The position numbers were made by a program, and so were the translations under genes. From positions 16,119,924 through 16,183,923 of the forward strand of contig OV121097.1 in the NCBI GenBank assembly GCA_921293015.1: DNA of 64,000 nt, written 5' to 3'. Below, piece by piece: positions 49,729-62,288 of the stretch (positions within the stretch are counted from its first letter, which is position 1; every line of letters begins with the position of its first letter). A model generated the notes under the pieces. It did no database searches. It was not told the origin of the DNA and saw nothing but the letters and a program-made list of their open reading frames with translations. This stretch comes from Phorcus lineatus. Lineage: Eukaryota; Mollusca; Gastropoda; Trochida; Trochidae.

Positions 49729-52700
49729 ATGCCTTTTTGTTCACATTACGTACAATGGTTAAAGGTTTTTAATTCATTTTCCAGACTAGTATTTGCAACA
49801 ATGGTGTTGCTGCAGTCTTCTTCTGGCTATCCGTACTTCCCTGGTAAGATCCCAAACGGAGGGAATGTGCCAAATCCTTGTAAACCGGAAGAGCTTTGGC
49901 CGGGTGTTGGACACAAACTGCAGGGCGGAAATGGCGCACGCAACCCCTTTGGTCTAGACTTTGCTGCATCTGGGAAGGTTTGTGTGTCAAAAAAATTAAA
50001 ATTGAATTGAAAAAGTTTGAGTCAAAAGAAGATAGAATATAAAGTGAAAGGATATCATAATTTCAACTTTTTCACCATGTAATTATTCATATTTTTATCA
50101 AAAGAAGAACTAGCTAAAGGGCCAAGGATAAGATCAGGGCTGAATTAGGAACATTTAAATATATTAAAAGGATTCGGACTTACGCTTTTATTTTTGTCTT
50201 TGATAACAGTATCTTCAGATAGTAAAGACGATATATCATTCCGAAATGGCTTCGTTTTCAATCCAATTTGAACAAGATCGCTTCGAATTTTCCTAAACGA
50301 AGATATGTCATATTCAATAAACACGATAACCAAAATATCTAAGGATATATTTTATGATGATCAGATGTGGACCACTGAACTATGCCAGATGGACTCGGAC
50401 GGAGATGGACGCCACAATGGATTCGAACTCGGAGACCCCAATTGTACCTGGACACCTGGAAGTGAACTGTCTACTGGCCTAACTATTAGCCATCCAGGTA
50501 TATATAAAACAAAAAATATTAATTCACAATCATCCTGCCATCAACCTGACCATCACTCATCCAGGTTACAAATACGCGAAATGATAATTCACAATTTCCT
50601 ATCCATCAACCTCACCATCACTAATCCAGGTTACAAATACGCGAAATGATCATTCACAATTTCCTTGCCATCAACCTCACCATTACTCATTCAGGTTAGA
50701 ATTACTCCAAATGATAATTCACAATGTCTTTGCCATCGACCTCACCATTATTCATTCAAATTATCTAAACGCAAAATGATAATTCACAATGTTCTGGCCA
50801 TTAACCTCACCATAATTACTCATTCAGGTTATGAATACACAAAATGGTAATTTACAATGTATTTGCCATCACTTTCACCATTAGCAATTCAGGTAGACGT
50901 AAACCATAAAAAATATTTAAAATATCGATATCCCCCTTGACCAATATTCATTTATCTAGACAAATTAACACAATTGAAATAATGATAAAAAAACCTCACG
51001 AATTTACATTTATTTAGTCATATATAAATCACAAAGTTCTCATAAGTAAAATCTTTTGGCGTCAAACTCATCTATACTCATCCAGATAAACATTAGAACA
51101 CGAAGTAATAATTTAGAATGACCTTTGTCGTTGAATTCACCATTTACCACCCAGGTCAACAAAATAATACAAGTCTTAAACATCCTTAAGCTTCCTTAAG
51201 CGAAACGCCCCGTTTGTCATCAAGGAAGACTTAAAACACAGTCACCATTTATAATGTCTTTTGCCGCAAAAGTCATCTTCATGTTTGCATTTTCTTTTTT
51301 TTTTATACATATTATTGAGATGATATATAGATTATTGGTCGTCTCTCTATTCTCGACAAATGTCAGTGAACAGTGATTCAAAGAAGACATCGAACTTAGA
51401 AAATTCATCTGTCATTTTTTAATTAAAAGATCGACAAATCATCACCATAATGTAATATTTCAGGTATCTGCGAGCCTTGGAACGACCCCAAATGTCTGGC
51501 CCTGGACCAGGACTGGGTGATGGAAGCATGTCAACCTAAAGAGTTCGACTGTCCAGCTATAAACCAGCCAGGTACAAACTGATCATTTTCAAACGTAAGA
51601 TGTTTGGAGTGTGTGTGGGAGGGACAGTTTTTAAATAAGCCTTCTCGAAACTTCATGTTCTTCAAACAGAAATAGCTCCATCATGAATTTCTAAACAACC
51701 TCTGCCGTAATACGAGCTATAATCGGTCCAGAAGTGTAGAAGTCTGATTGGATGTAATGAAAATTAGCTGTGCAGTCAAGGACTATTTTTCAAAACGCCT
51801 TGTTATTTCCCTATGAACACATTCGCTTTGATAAGAGCCTGAATCATTGCCCGTTTGACAACAAATATGTCATCCATGCATGCAGTGTTTTCATAATTTT
51901 AAATATTACAAGGTAATTCATGTTGAAAGATTTTCCCGCTAGGGGAACCTGTCGGAAGCCCGAGTAGAGCTCGTATTAGAACAGAGGTTGTATTGCAATT
52001 AATGACGGAGCTACATAATCATATGCTTGCCTATGGTCATTTGCATCAGCAGAGAACCAGGTTGATTTACCACACAGTAATAATGCATACTAGTCAGTTG
52101 AGTGTATATCATTAGGTCAGAGGGTCAGCTTAATCAAAAATGTTATTTTGAGATTTTCACGATTGTGAACAAGTGTACTTGAGGTTCGTGGTTAGTGTTT
52201 GAGATTTGTTTCCAATATTTATCATACCTATAAAGAGAAATACCTAAATCTCCTTTGTAGTTTAGCGAAATTCGTTAAGTGCATGTGTTAAGAGGGTGGC
52301 AGCCATAAATCGCAAAAATCTTGATGTGCTGAAAATAGTTAATTCATGATAGTGACCATGCCCATTTTTCATTTTACGTAGTCTTTTCCAAATCAATGAG
52401 GTCTTCCTTAGATATTTTCATCATTGATATTTTTGTTCAGTTAAACTGCTATTTAATTCTAATTCAGTACTTTAAAGCGAATGCTCAGGAACTCGAATTT
52501 AATTTTAAATGGAACCTTACCCTTGTCTGGATACCAGAGAATGTGAGCCTAGAACTGGAAATGCAAACCGATTTCCTCGATATATTACGAAAGCGTGTTG
52601 ATAGACGTGTATTTAGGTAGGCACATCGACCTAGTAGTTTCATTGGGTTATCCATATCGAGGGCGGGAAATTTCAGTACGGAGAAAAGTCCAAGGAATGA

Positions 52701-55700
52701 TACAATGAAGAGCACCTGAACGTTCATCTCTGGTTAACAAAGATGACTACCGCCTGCAGTCCATATTATGACAATCTTTCATTCTTCACCAACAGATGTC
52801 ATTGACATAGAAGTTCGTCTGCCAAGCACTCAAGTTCCCGCCAAAGAGACAACTTACATGTGTCAGATCTTCACTATGCCAGTAACTGACAACCACATGA
52901 TCGCCACCACACCGATCATCAACAACACAGACGTTGTCCATCACATCGTCCTCTTCGGATGCGACGGCGGTATTGAGTTACCTCCTTTTGAAATACATAA
53001 TCGTCTTTTGAAACTGTAGTAAGACTCAGAATCTCAGTCGGTCTTATTCTCTAAATGGAGTATATTAGTACTACAAACACAAAACTTATTTAATGACTAT
53101 TTTAAGGATTGAAAAGCAATCGCATCTCCGATCTCAAGATCTTCGCCTGCCTCTGTGGTAAATGAGTTACCTCCCTTGGCTATGACTTACTTATGACTTT
53201 GCAAAATGTCAGTAAAATTTTAAACTAAAGACCCCATCTTGATCTTCAGATTCATAAATGTATACACTTTTCATCCCTAAAGAAATTAGACAATATGAAA
53301 TGTAAGATTCATGGATAAATAATTAATATCGAATAATACTTTTCGACTGCATCGGCGGCAATGGGTTACCTACCTTTGTACTGAATGAGTACTGAACTAC
53401 TTTTGCAAGGCATAACCCGTGCTAGACACAATAAACTGGCTAATTTAAGCCTCACTGCTTAACACTTAAGAAACAGAAACTCAGATTTAGCCATCATTAT
53501 TTTTAAAGTATTTACCGATCCACGGTGAAAGTAAAGAAATATATATTGTGTTCCATTACAAAGGCCACTCAAATAAAACTCTAACTATTAACACGGACTG
53601 AAAAACTTAAAGAAGGTTAAAACGGACAAGGGCGTTTCGCTTTCGAACCCTTCAAAGATGGCATGTCTAGTCGATTTGACATCCCCTGGAAGATTTATGT
53701 TGGTATTTTTGTTTGAAAACAGATGCCCCCAAAACAAAGAATCCTTTTATTTGTGGGATGGTCCCGAGTTCGAATTGCTCCAATATCATCAGTGTTTGGA
53801 CACCGGGTAGTTCCGGCGAGTGCTTGCATCAAACCATGGGCTTCAAAGTTGGCGGACATGGCTTCAAGGAAGTTGCTTTGCAGGTACTGGAATATCAACA
53901 TATATCGATGTTAATTTCTGTTAAAGGGCGATGTTGAAATCTCTTATTTCATATGAGAGAATAATGAGTTCGAAGGCTTCAAGTTAAGGGACATTGATAA
54001 ACGAATATTGCTTGGCAGTTGATAATTGTCGGTGAACGCAATATTTACCCATTGGATTCACTTACGATTTACCTATTTCCTCTAAAAACCAATACTTGGG
54101 AGTCAAACAATGCGTGTTTTTAAGTTAAGTCATGGATGGAGAAAAATTGCTTTCCTTTTGCTGGAAATATCCAGTTAATTTTTATTCACGCCAATTTCAA
54201 TCCCTTGATTCGCTTACGTTCTAACCTACTTACTTACTGCGTTTCAAGGCTTCAAATTAACTACCTAATTGATAGAAATTGGTTATGCGTTTGCATATAT
54301 TTGGTAAATGTATATTTATGGGTTCACTCGCACTTTTGTATTTCTAATGTTCATATTAGAATGAATACATGTGGCTTCAAATGAAGCCATGTTACATAAA
54401 TTGTGCTTGACATGTGCTGATTATAATCGGTAAATGTATATTCACGTCAAAAGTCATCCATTTAATTTCCTCGTCCTCGTTGCCTATAACCTATTCCAGA
54501 GAGCAAATATTCTGTCCAAAGACTTCAAGCTTAGCCTCGCGCATACAGCGTATTTGTTTGGCTGAGGGATGAAACTAATTATCTTACATTTAACTGATGA
54601 ACATATATATACCAAACAAAAAAAGTTAAGGACCACACCAATTTTCAGTAGGAAGATTTACTCTAGTGAATATAATGATGCTTTAAATCAAGTATTGGGG
54701 TGGTCCTGAACTTTTTACGTTGAATTTAATACAAGATTAATGGATGTCAAACTTCTTCATTTAAAGAATTCTCTCGTTTCGGTAGATCCTTATTCCGGAG
54801 GGGATATCCCAATTTTGTTGACACACCATAAAATCTTGTACCTACTTCTTTAACATGTTCTAGAAACCCGCTCAAACAGTGTTCACAAGCTCTCATTCTT
54901 TACTGATAATTCGTGTCCTCTTATGTTTCAGATTCACTGGAACAATCCTATTCGTCGAAGTGATTATTCTGACCAATCAGGAATGGTTATGTACTTGACA
55001 CCGAACCTTCGAGACAGCGATGCTGGCATCCTAACAACAGGTCAGAGCTATTTGTGGATCCCTCCCAAGGAACGCAATGTTGTAAGGGAATCTATTTTGC
55101 CAGTGGAGTGCAGCCAAGAGGTTTTCACAGGAAACATCTATGTCACAGCTGTGCTTAACCATATGCACTATCTAGGTAGGTTTTGAGATAAATAGAGAAA
55201 ACTAGAATAACATTTTTATGAAACGAGTAAGTGGTTTCGTATTTAACGAGCGTAAGCGAATCACGAATTTCATAATAAAAAATTATTAATCGGGACTTCG
55301 TTTCGAGTTCAAAGTTTAACTCTTGGAATAAAAACGTGAGTGGTTTTGGTATTAAACGAGGGATTAAAAATAAACTAAATAAGCGAGTAAAATGCCAAAA
55401 CCGTTTACGAATTTCAAAGCCAATGAGATGTAATAAAACGGGATTGATTTCCGAATTTTAATTATCACTCGTTGTGATGTGTAATATCAAAGCGGAATCG
55501 TTACAGGCAACTAATATTTTGACTTTAAGGGGATCTGCAACCTTAATTTGAGCCATGACCATTCGAGCGGGGTATTTTTTGTGGATTATTGTTTTTGTTT
55601 CCTGTTAACATATATATATGATTTTTATATGATTCTTTTCACACTTTTCAAATATGTACATGAGGTTAACATTTCAGTTGTTCAAGATTTAACAATTTGA

Positions 55701-58700
55701 CAAAGAATAAAGTGTATCGATCAAAAAAGAAAAACTTCGTGAAATGAAGCCAATCATCGTGGCAACGAATGTGGAATGCATTACTACGTCAAAACATTGT
55801 CGTAACTGACAACTTTTATTATGAATTATTTCTAAATATGCTCCTCTTCTATCAATCTTTTAGTTATCTCTTAATTTTGTCAATGAATTAGCATTATACA
55901 GCACATTTGATTCCTAGCAATGCTAACATTTCAAGATGGCGGATGAAAGCCGCTCGAATGGTCCTATTTAATCGGCAGTATGGTTAGCCGACCGGCTATG
56001 CTTTAGTGACACTGGAGCTATAGGTATATTATCTATCAGAGACAACTTAAGTTATCTTTTAAGTGTTACCTATGTCACAAGTTGGTCAAAATTCCAAATG
56101 TAAATTTGCCACACGGATATCGTCCTAACTTTAAAGCATCAACTACCGTTTTACCAACTGACCCCTGTCTTGTGACGAAATGTTTGAATCACAGTAAGTG
56201 AACTCAATTATTCCCAATATGCAATAGTTACGGCGAATAACACGTACTTGTAATAATAAGAGTTACGTTTGCTACAGGTTAAGATTTAACATTTTCCCAT
56301 GGAACTTGACATCCTTTTTACGTTCAATTGAGGGGCAATCGCAAATGAAAATATAGTCGCAAGCGACGACGACAAGATTCAGCGCTGTAAAAGCACATTC
56401 AGTACAAACATAGTCATGTTAGCAATCAACCCTGAAAGTTTCATGAAGATTGGCTCACGCATTAGTCCACAGCAGCATGTTTTATGTGACCAAGTTTCGT
56501 AACCAAACTGCGATTATTGCAAAGAAGTTGATAATGCTAAAAAAACCATGACACATACGAATTCGTCATGATCTACTTTTTTGTTTGAATTGATATTACG
56601 TTTCTTTCAAAACAAGTTTCAAGTCTCTAAGTCAATTTTGAAAAAATACCCCATGTTAATTTTGAAAAAGGTATTTTTCCCGATTTTGATCGATTATTGT
56701 GAACGAAAATGACTGTTCGCGACCAATGATTTTATTGATTTGTAAAGTGCCCATAGTGGTTTCACATTCCTGAGAAAATGGTGCAGTTGTGAGTCTAACT
56801 TTTTGAGTTATCGCCCCTTGAACATGCTCACATGTGCTAAGTCGCCCGACTTCGAAGGGTTGCTGAGTAAAAAGTATTAAAGTTTGAGCAAAAATTTCAC
56901 TAACTTTTTCTCCTCAGTACTTCAGCTACAACATATGTAACTTTCAGCTCTGAGATGCTAGTATCTTCGGAGGAGAAGATTCTCAACAACAAAAAAATAA
57001 TAATAATAATAAAACACGCCAATAACAATAAGGATTCAGCAAAATTGCTGAATCCTTAAATATAAAATATTTGGGTTGAAAGGAACAATCCTCCATCAGT
57101 GATAACAAATCTGCATGTACTGATGGCCAGATTTATAGACACTTTGACAATATGTAATATATAGACAAATGTGAGAAGGGGCAGAAGCACGTTTGTTCTC
57201 ACACAATCTTATTTCTTCAAATTTTCCCCAATAATCATTAGATTATGACAAAGGTATTAACTTTAAGGATCAAAGATCTAATTACTCAACCCGGTCAACC
57301 GTATTCGTGAGAAAATGTTCAAGTATGAAGCAAAAATGACTGGGGTAATTTATACGTGAACACCTTTTAATCATTTGAGATACGGAAATGGATTCGCATG
57401 GCTTATCTGAACTGCTTTTTCGGATTATAAACCATTGTCCTGCAATTTGAAATATTTACATTCGGTTCCCTGAGATCACTGTATTAAAAGGTCTATCCAA
57501 AAAATTCGCATACGAATTGACAAACTTGCTTTAAATACATATTAACTTTCGATGAAAGTTTGCATCTCAATTTAAAGACCGAAAATGAAAGCCTGTATAA
57601 AGTCATGCCTTTCCTAATTTTAGAAAGCAATGTCCGTCGCATTAGTATCTTATTCATGCATGATATGTTCATGTCGTTTGACTCGTTTCGGTCGTCTCAA
57701 CCTTTATAGATTTGATTAGAGAAATTTGAAAAGATTGCTTTTCTATTGATTTAAAATAAAAACAAGTGCATATGACTCAAATCACTCCGATTCCGATTTG
57801 GAAAGTGGATGATTTTGCCTATGTGAAGCCAAGCTACAGAAAGAACATAGAACTGTAAGGATTACAATACCAATAGTTGAATTCTTTCTTAAATTTCATA
57901 CGGAATTTTTTCAAGTATTTTTTTGGAAAGATTTTTAAAAGAATAATTTTAAAACCTTTATGGGGAAATGAAATTATAAAATGTTTGACAAAATATACTG
58001 TGAAACCTCTTTAATCGCACTTCTATCCCAATAGGAACATCCCATTCGTTGATTCTCTACAGAGGCGGGGTCAAACTTCGCGAGATAGCTGTTGATGAAT
58101 ACTACAACTACGATAACCCAAAGTTACACGTGTAAGTTACACAGAATATGGATCTCACAAGGTCCATTACGTCAAGCCGTCAAGCACTTTTGACGTCATA
58201 ATCTGACTGACCTAAAGCGGAGAACTTCGACCAGTCACAATACACGTACCTGAGAGCCTGGCCTATAGATACGCCAATGAAGAGTCCACTTATGTCTCAG
58301 CCTTTGGGGGAAGTATTTCAATTAAGAAAATATGTAAATTTTCAGTAAACTACGTTTTTACGGTACCTTCTGACACAATTTATTCATAAATACATATTTT
58401 ATTGTAGCTTTGACGAGCCTATAGAAGTGAGACCCGGGGACGAGCTGAAGACGACATGCGTCTACTCCTCGCTTGACAGAAACTTCACCACTCAATTCGG
58501 AGACGCCACATCAGATGAAATGTGTTTCTCCTTTATAACCTTCTACCCTCTTCAGAACCTTAAGAGATCTTTCGTGAGCAGCTACAAGTCCATAGGCAGC
58601 TGCCACATGAGGGACACAAACTACCAGGGCTGCAACATGAGAACATTTCCTGATCTCACGGATCCTGTCATCACTCGGCACCTAACTGACGTCACGAGAG

Positions 58701-59284
58701 ACTGTGTCCTGTTCGAGACATGCACCCAGAAATGTTATGACACAATCCAGGCTGCCAAACAGCATAGCTGTCTTAAAGGAGATGTGTGGGATTTTCTCAT
58801 CTACAGGATGTTTAGTACCATCGAAGGCGTCAACTTCCTACTACGTCTTCAGTCCTGTGCCTGTGGACTCTCATCAGAAGCACCTCCAGTTCTGACGCCT
58901 ATACCTGGATCAGAGTCTTCCTGCGACTGGCCTGGTCTCGTGAAAAGAACAACGGCTCATCCCCTACTAAATCTCTACAGCAATGTCAAGGCCAGATGTG
59001 TTGCCATCGGACTCTGCTTGAAGGAGTGCATTCCAGCAGTGAAGGAGGCAAGGAGTCATCGATGTTTCCAGGGTTCTGAGTGGCACTATGGGCGAAGATA
59101 CATGCATCAGAGCCTGGACTCTATTGCGTTGGAATTCCTTATGGACTTTGAGTCTTGTAACTGTGAAATCTCGGCAACAAACCCTGAAACTACAACCCCC
59201 GTGACAGGAACGGCTGCCATCGCTTCAAGTTTTGCAGGAATTTCGACAGTGGCAATGTCGTACACGTTTTTGTTCCTTTTCTAA
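49729..59284 (+). CDS. Temptin-domain DBH/MOXD-like copper monooxygenase, GPI-anchored
   Basis: Exons: 49729-49977, 50365-50497, 51464-51571, 52796-52969, 53723-53883, 54932-55175, 58035-58131, 58408-59284. All join in phase: 2,043 nt, 680 residues. Residues 1-33 look like a signal peptide. Residues 34 to about 160 form a temptin-like domain (PNGGNVPNPC, GVGH, CQMDSDGDG, GDPNCTWTPGS). Residues 164 to about 440 form a copper type II ascorbate-dependent monooxygenase. The expected ligands are all present: His212/His213 (VVHHIV), His277 (IHWNNP), His352/His354 (NHMHYLG) and Met427 (SDEMC). Known relatives hydroxylate phenylethylamines; the substrate here is unknown. Two cysteine-rich modules follow. 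The last 20 residues are hydrophobic behind a TTTP-rich linker, suggesting a GPI signal. The first Met is chosen because the frame opens there; Met25 is an alternative. Confidence 0.92.
50498..51240 (+). repeat. 65-bp tandem repeat derived from an exon-intron junction
   Basis: Starting right after exon 2 of the temptin-monooxygenase gene, AATTCACAAT-anchored units begin at 50521, 50586, 50651, 50716, 50781 and 50849. They decay in recognisable form to about 51240. Each contains CCATCAACCTCACCAT..CTCATYCAGGTT, which matches the exon 2 end plus donor (CTATTAGCCATCCAG|gta). Most units thus carry a copy of the splice donor. Confidence 0.85.
52970..53722 (+). other. Intron 4 with possible donor-junction duplicates
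   Basis: The GAGTTACCTCC stretch just behind the exon 4 donor recurs at 53163-53176 and, altered, at 53363-53376. Each is preceded by sequence resembling the exon end (TTCGCCTGCCTCTGTGG and TTCGACTGCATCGGCGG against TTCGGATGCGACGGCGG). The spacing is about 190-200 bp. It is a weaker case than in intron 2. Confidence 0.5.
54612..54721. mobile_element. Short MITE in intron 5 of the temptin-monooxygenase gene
   Basis: About 110 bp with inverted ends AAAAAGTTAAGGACCACACC and GGGGTGGTCCTGAACTTTTT. The interior has no coding capacity. Target duplication is unclear. Confidence 0.7.
55200..55440. repeat. Two foldback modules in intron 6
   Basis: 55208-55277 folds back on itself (TTTATGAAACGAG against CACGAATTTCATAA, with ACGAGCGTAAGCGA in the centre). 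55328-55425 is a second, related foldback (GTGGTTTTGGTATTAAACGAG against GCGAGTAAAATGCCAAAACCG). The style resembles the foldback half of the MITEs at 19.4-20.2 kb. Confidence 0.55.
57030..57058. repeat. Perfect 13-bp stem hairpin in intron 6
   Basis: AAGGATTCAGCAA, a two-base loop, then TTGCTGAATCCTT, directly after an (AAT)n stretch and ACACGCCAATAACAAT. It looks like the structured 3' end of a dispersed repeat whose body may reach back to about 56,330. The family is unknown to me. Confidence 0.6.
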
Positions 59285-60300
59285 AATTTAACGCACAACT
59301 GCAAAAAGATGCTATAAAACCGAATCAGCGTACTGGAAAGAAACATAATATTTATCAGTAATAAGCTTATTATGATGAACAAGTAAAATTTATCAATAAG
59401 GAATTCCTTGAAACCTTTAAGTCATATTGTGTAGTACTTATATGACCTATCAAACATTACCAACAAATAATTTTCTTTTTATTGAACAGAACAGATTCTG
59501 AAATTATGTTTAAGCCGCTCAACAGACGTTAAACAGTGTTTGGATTTCGATGAAAATATTATTAAAACCGGTTTATTCTCACTCTACTGAGACAAGAGGT
59601 ATCGAATAGTAATTATCAGCAACAACCTCTTTTTGAATAATATAACATCATTGTTAGCGTTTTATATGATTGATCAAAAAGTCACTGAATTTGCATAATC
59701 TAGCTTACCCGGTGTTTTTAAAACATAAACACACAAATAATAAACTTAAAGTAAACTAACAGGTACCTAAACGGATTTTCTTATATCATTATCTATAATT
59801 ATTTATATTATTTCTTTTATCACTAACATCATGATATACTGCCTCCGCTTTAATAATCAATATTCAAACATATCCTTTTAGTTATCCGATCAAAAGAGAA
59901 CGGAGAGAAAAGCTTAACATCCCCATGCTGAATATCAATAATAACCTTAGTCATCTCAAAGACACGCGATTAACCCGTTGTTTCATGACTTACCACTCTT
60001 GCTACTGATAGATGATGTTCATCTCCACACAACGATTTCACAAAAAAAGGTGTTCCTGATGTATTTCGTAGTATATGTCACCTAATCATATATATCAGAT
60101 GATAATCATTATTTCGTGCTTTATTTTCATATTTCTATCATAGAAATCGATTTATTCCAGATTTTTTCCTCTGTAGTAACTTACCTTGATGCCTTTAATT
60201 TTCACTCTTTTTTAATGTTTTATGTACATAGTTTTACATTTTTTTCTTTTAGACATAACGACGATCATGTATATTCAATAAAAATCTAATAAACGAAAAA
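59285..60300 (+). other. 3' UTR and downstream DNA of the temptin-monooxygenase gene
   Basis: No further coding sequence is visible. An AATAAA hexamer at 60277-60282, in AT-rich context, is a plausible poly(A) signal about 1 kb after the stop; the true cleavage site is unproven. 60300-60697 shows nothing recognisable. Confidence 0.4.
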
Positions 60301-60697
60301 CTAATTTTTTTATTGACACCATATATGTGAACATATTCTCATCGCGATTAAAATCGATTCTGCTGATTATCTGGATATGAACCATCTCGATGCTTTCCTC
60401 TTGAAGGTTTCTTACAGTTCACAGAGTCATATGTTTCCTAGAGGTAATTTTACAACACTTATTTTTCGGAACAGTATATATTATAAACACAGAAGATTTT
60501 CTAAACAACATATAACCACTACATTCTCTCGAAAAAAGAGGCCATACAGCACACATCTTCTCACATGACCTCTGTTACTGGTATCCTTTATTTCTTGTTT
60601 TTTAAAAAATATCTTTAAAGTGAAAATCTACAAAAGGATGTCCATCCTAATTGTTATCCAATCAAATATCGTCTGAGATATCCAATTGACGCTTGTC

Positions 60698-60812
60698 TTG
60701 TAATAATTATAATGGGTTTAATTGTAATAATCATAATGGGTTTAATTGTAATAATTATAATGGGTTTAATTGTAATAATTATAATGGGTTTAATTGTATT
60801 AATTATAATGTT
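60698..60812 (+). repeat. 24-bp AT-rich minisatellite
   Basis: Nearly five tandem copies of TTGTAATAATTATAATGGGT plus TTAA (24 bp). Only single substitutions separate the copies, which suggests recent expansion. Confidence 0.93.
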
Positions 60813-61213
60813 CGCTCAACACACTAACTTAAAGGCACTAGCGCATGCCATTTCGTAAATACAACGAATGCACAGAATGTAGACCGGAAGTAATGAACGC
60901 AGTGCTGCATTAAATCTCCATGAACTACGTTACAGAAATATTCAAATTTTGCCTACAGCCAGAAAAGCGAAACGGCAGCCGCTAGCCAATAATCGAATAA
61001 AATTTCTATTACTATGGTATGAAATCGGTTAAGTTACAAGATTGCTTGCTGAATAAACATTCTAACATGACACGAAAACTAGAATGAAGATACTGCTTTC
61101 TGATTGGTTACCACAATCAATTTTGGAGTGATTATTTCTCTAATAATCACCTCTAAATATTTACGACCGATTCACATTCATACGCGCACGTTTACAAACT
61201 CCATTCGCTGAAC

Positions 61214-62108
61214 CAATCTCATTGAAATGAAATCTACATGCTCCACTACATTACGCCTGTAGATCTCACCAGGCTTCGTTACGTGAGCCGTCAGGTTTGC
61301 CTCTGACACTATTCAAATCAGCCAATCAGCGAATTCGCCCCGTAATCTATGGTGCGGGCGAGTTGCATTTTGCTTGTACGCTTTTCAGATCTCGGAAACC
61401 ACAAATATCCGAATGTTTTCCGAATGTCAAACTGCCTAAATACCCGAATTAATGTATTTTGTGTACATTCAATTTACCCTAGCTTGGTCTGTTGGACAAA
61501 CAAGTTAAATCGAAGCTATGGAGTTACCTTTCGCAAAGCAAAAACTGCATTCCTCAACGTTATCCTTTAGTAGACCGTATCAATCCAAATGTTTTTCTGG
61601 AAACAGTTACGTTGAATAAACGTTTCGTCTTTTAGTTTGTAGTAATCGTTGAATAATTTAAAATTTCGTAAAACAAATTAATCATAAACATGCTGAGAAA
61701 CAAAAACAACCAAAACATGTACAAATACCAATATTAGGTTTCTTGATAATTATATATTAGTCATATGCGACGTTTATATGTTAATGAGATTGACCCTTGT
61801 TTCGTCAAAGACTGAAATGTTATAACTAAATCTGCTGGGTTAAATGGTATTAATAGACATATGCAAATGACTTTAACTTGTTCTCTGTAAAATCGAAAAT
61901 TTATAAGAGTTTTAACTTCTTCTTCAGTTATTACCTGCAATCTCTTTGAAGGCAACCAAGAGACGCGCATTTTGATTGCTTGTTAGGTATCTGCAGCAAG
62001 CCAATGACATTTTGAGGTCAACCTGATGGCTTGAGTAAGGGAGCCTAGTAAGATCTATAATCTGCGTAACGTAGTGTAGCAATGTTAGATTTTATTTTAA
62101 TGAGATTG
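61214..62108. mobile_element. 895-bp relative of the 96-bp MITE, with 9-bp target duplication
   Basis: The termini CAATCTCATTGAAATGAAAT and ATTTTATTTTAATGAGATTG match those at 27429-27524. The inverted repeats extend imperfectly for about 120 bp (TAGATCTCACCAGGCT against TAGATCTTACTAGGCT). Exact 9-bp duplications TCGCTGAAC flank it (61205-61213 and 62109-62117). The interior encodes no recognisable transposase, so it is itself non-autonomous. A 9-bp duplication with long inverted repeats suggests a Mutator-like family. Confidence 0.9.
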
Positions 62109-62210
62109 TCGCTGAACTTACTGTTTTCATCGCCTTAGACAACAGCAAAATGAATTTTAAATCAATTCTATACAGACATTGAGAATACCGTATTTTTTTT
62201 ATGAAATTAA

Positions 62211-62288
62211 GAAGATAAATCCATTCTCTGGTATATTTTTTGCCGAAGTAGTTTATTTTTTTATCACTAAATTTAATTTCAAACCGAG
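62211..62288 (+). repeat. Diverged relative of the hairpin arm at 62839
   Basis: It starts with GATAAATCC and ends with CTAAATTTAATTTCAAACCG, in the same order and at the same spacing as the left arm of the 62.84-63.02 kb hairpin, with a diverged middle. It may be the older copy from which that arm derives. Confidence 0.55.
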
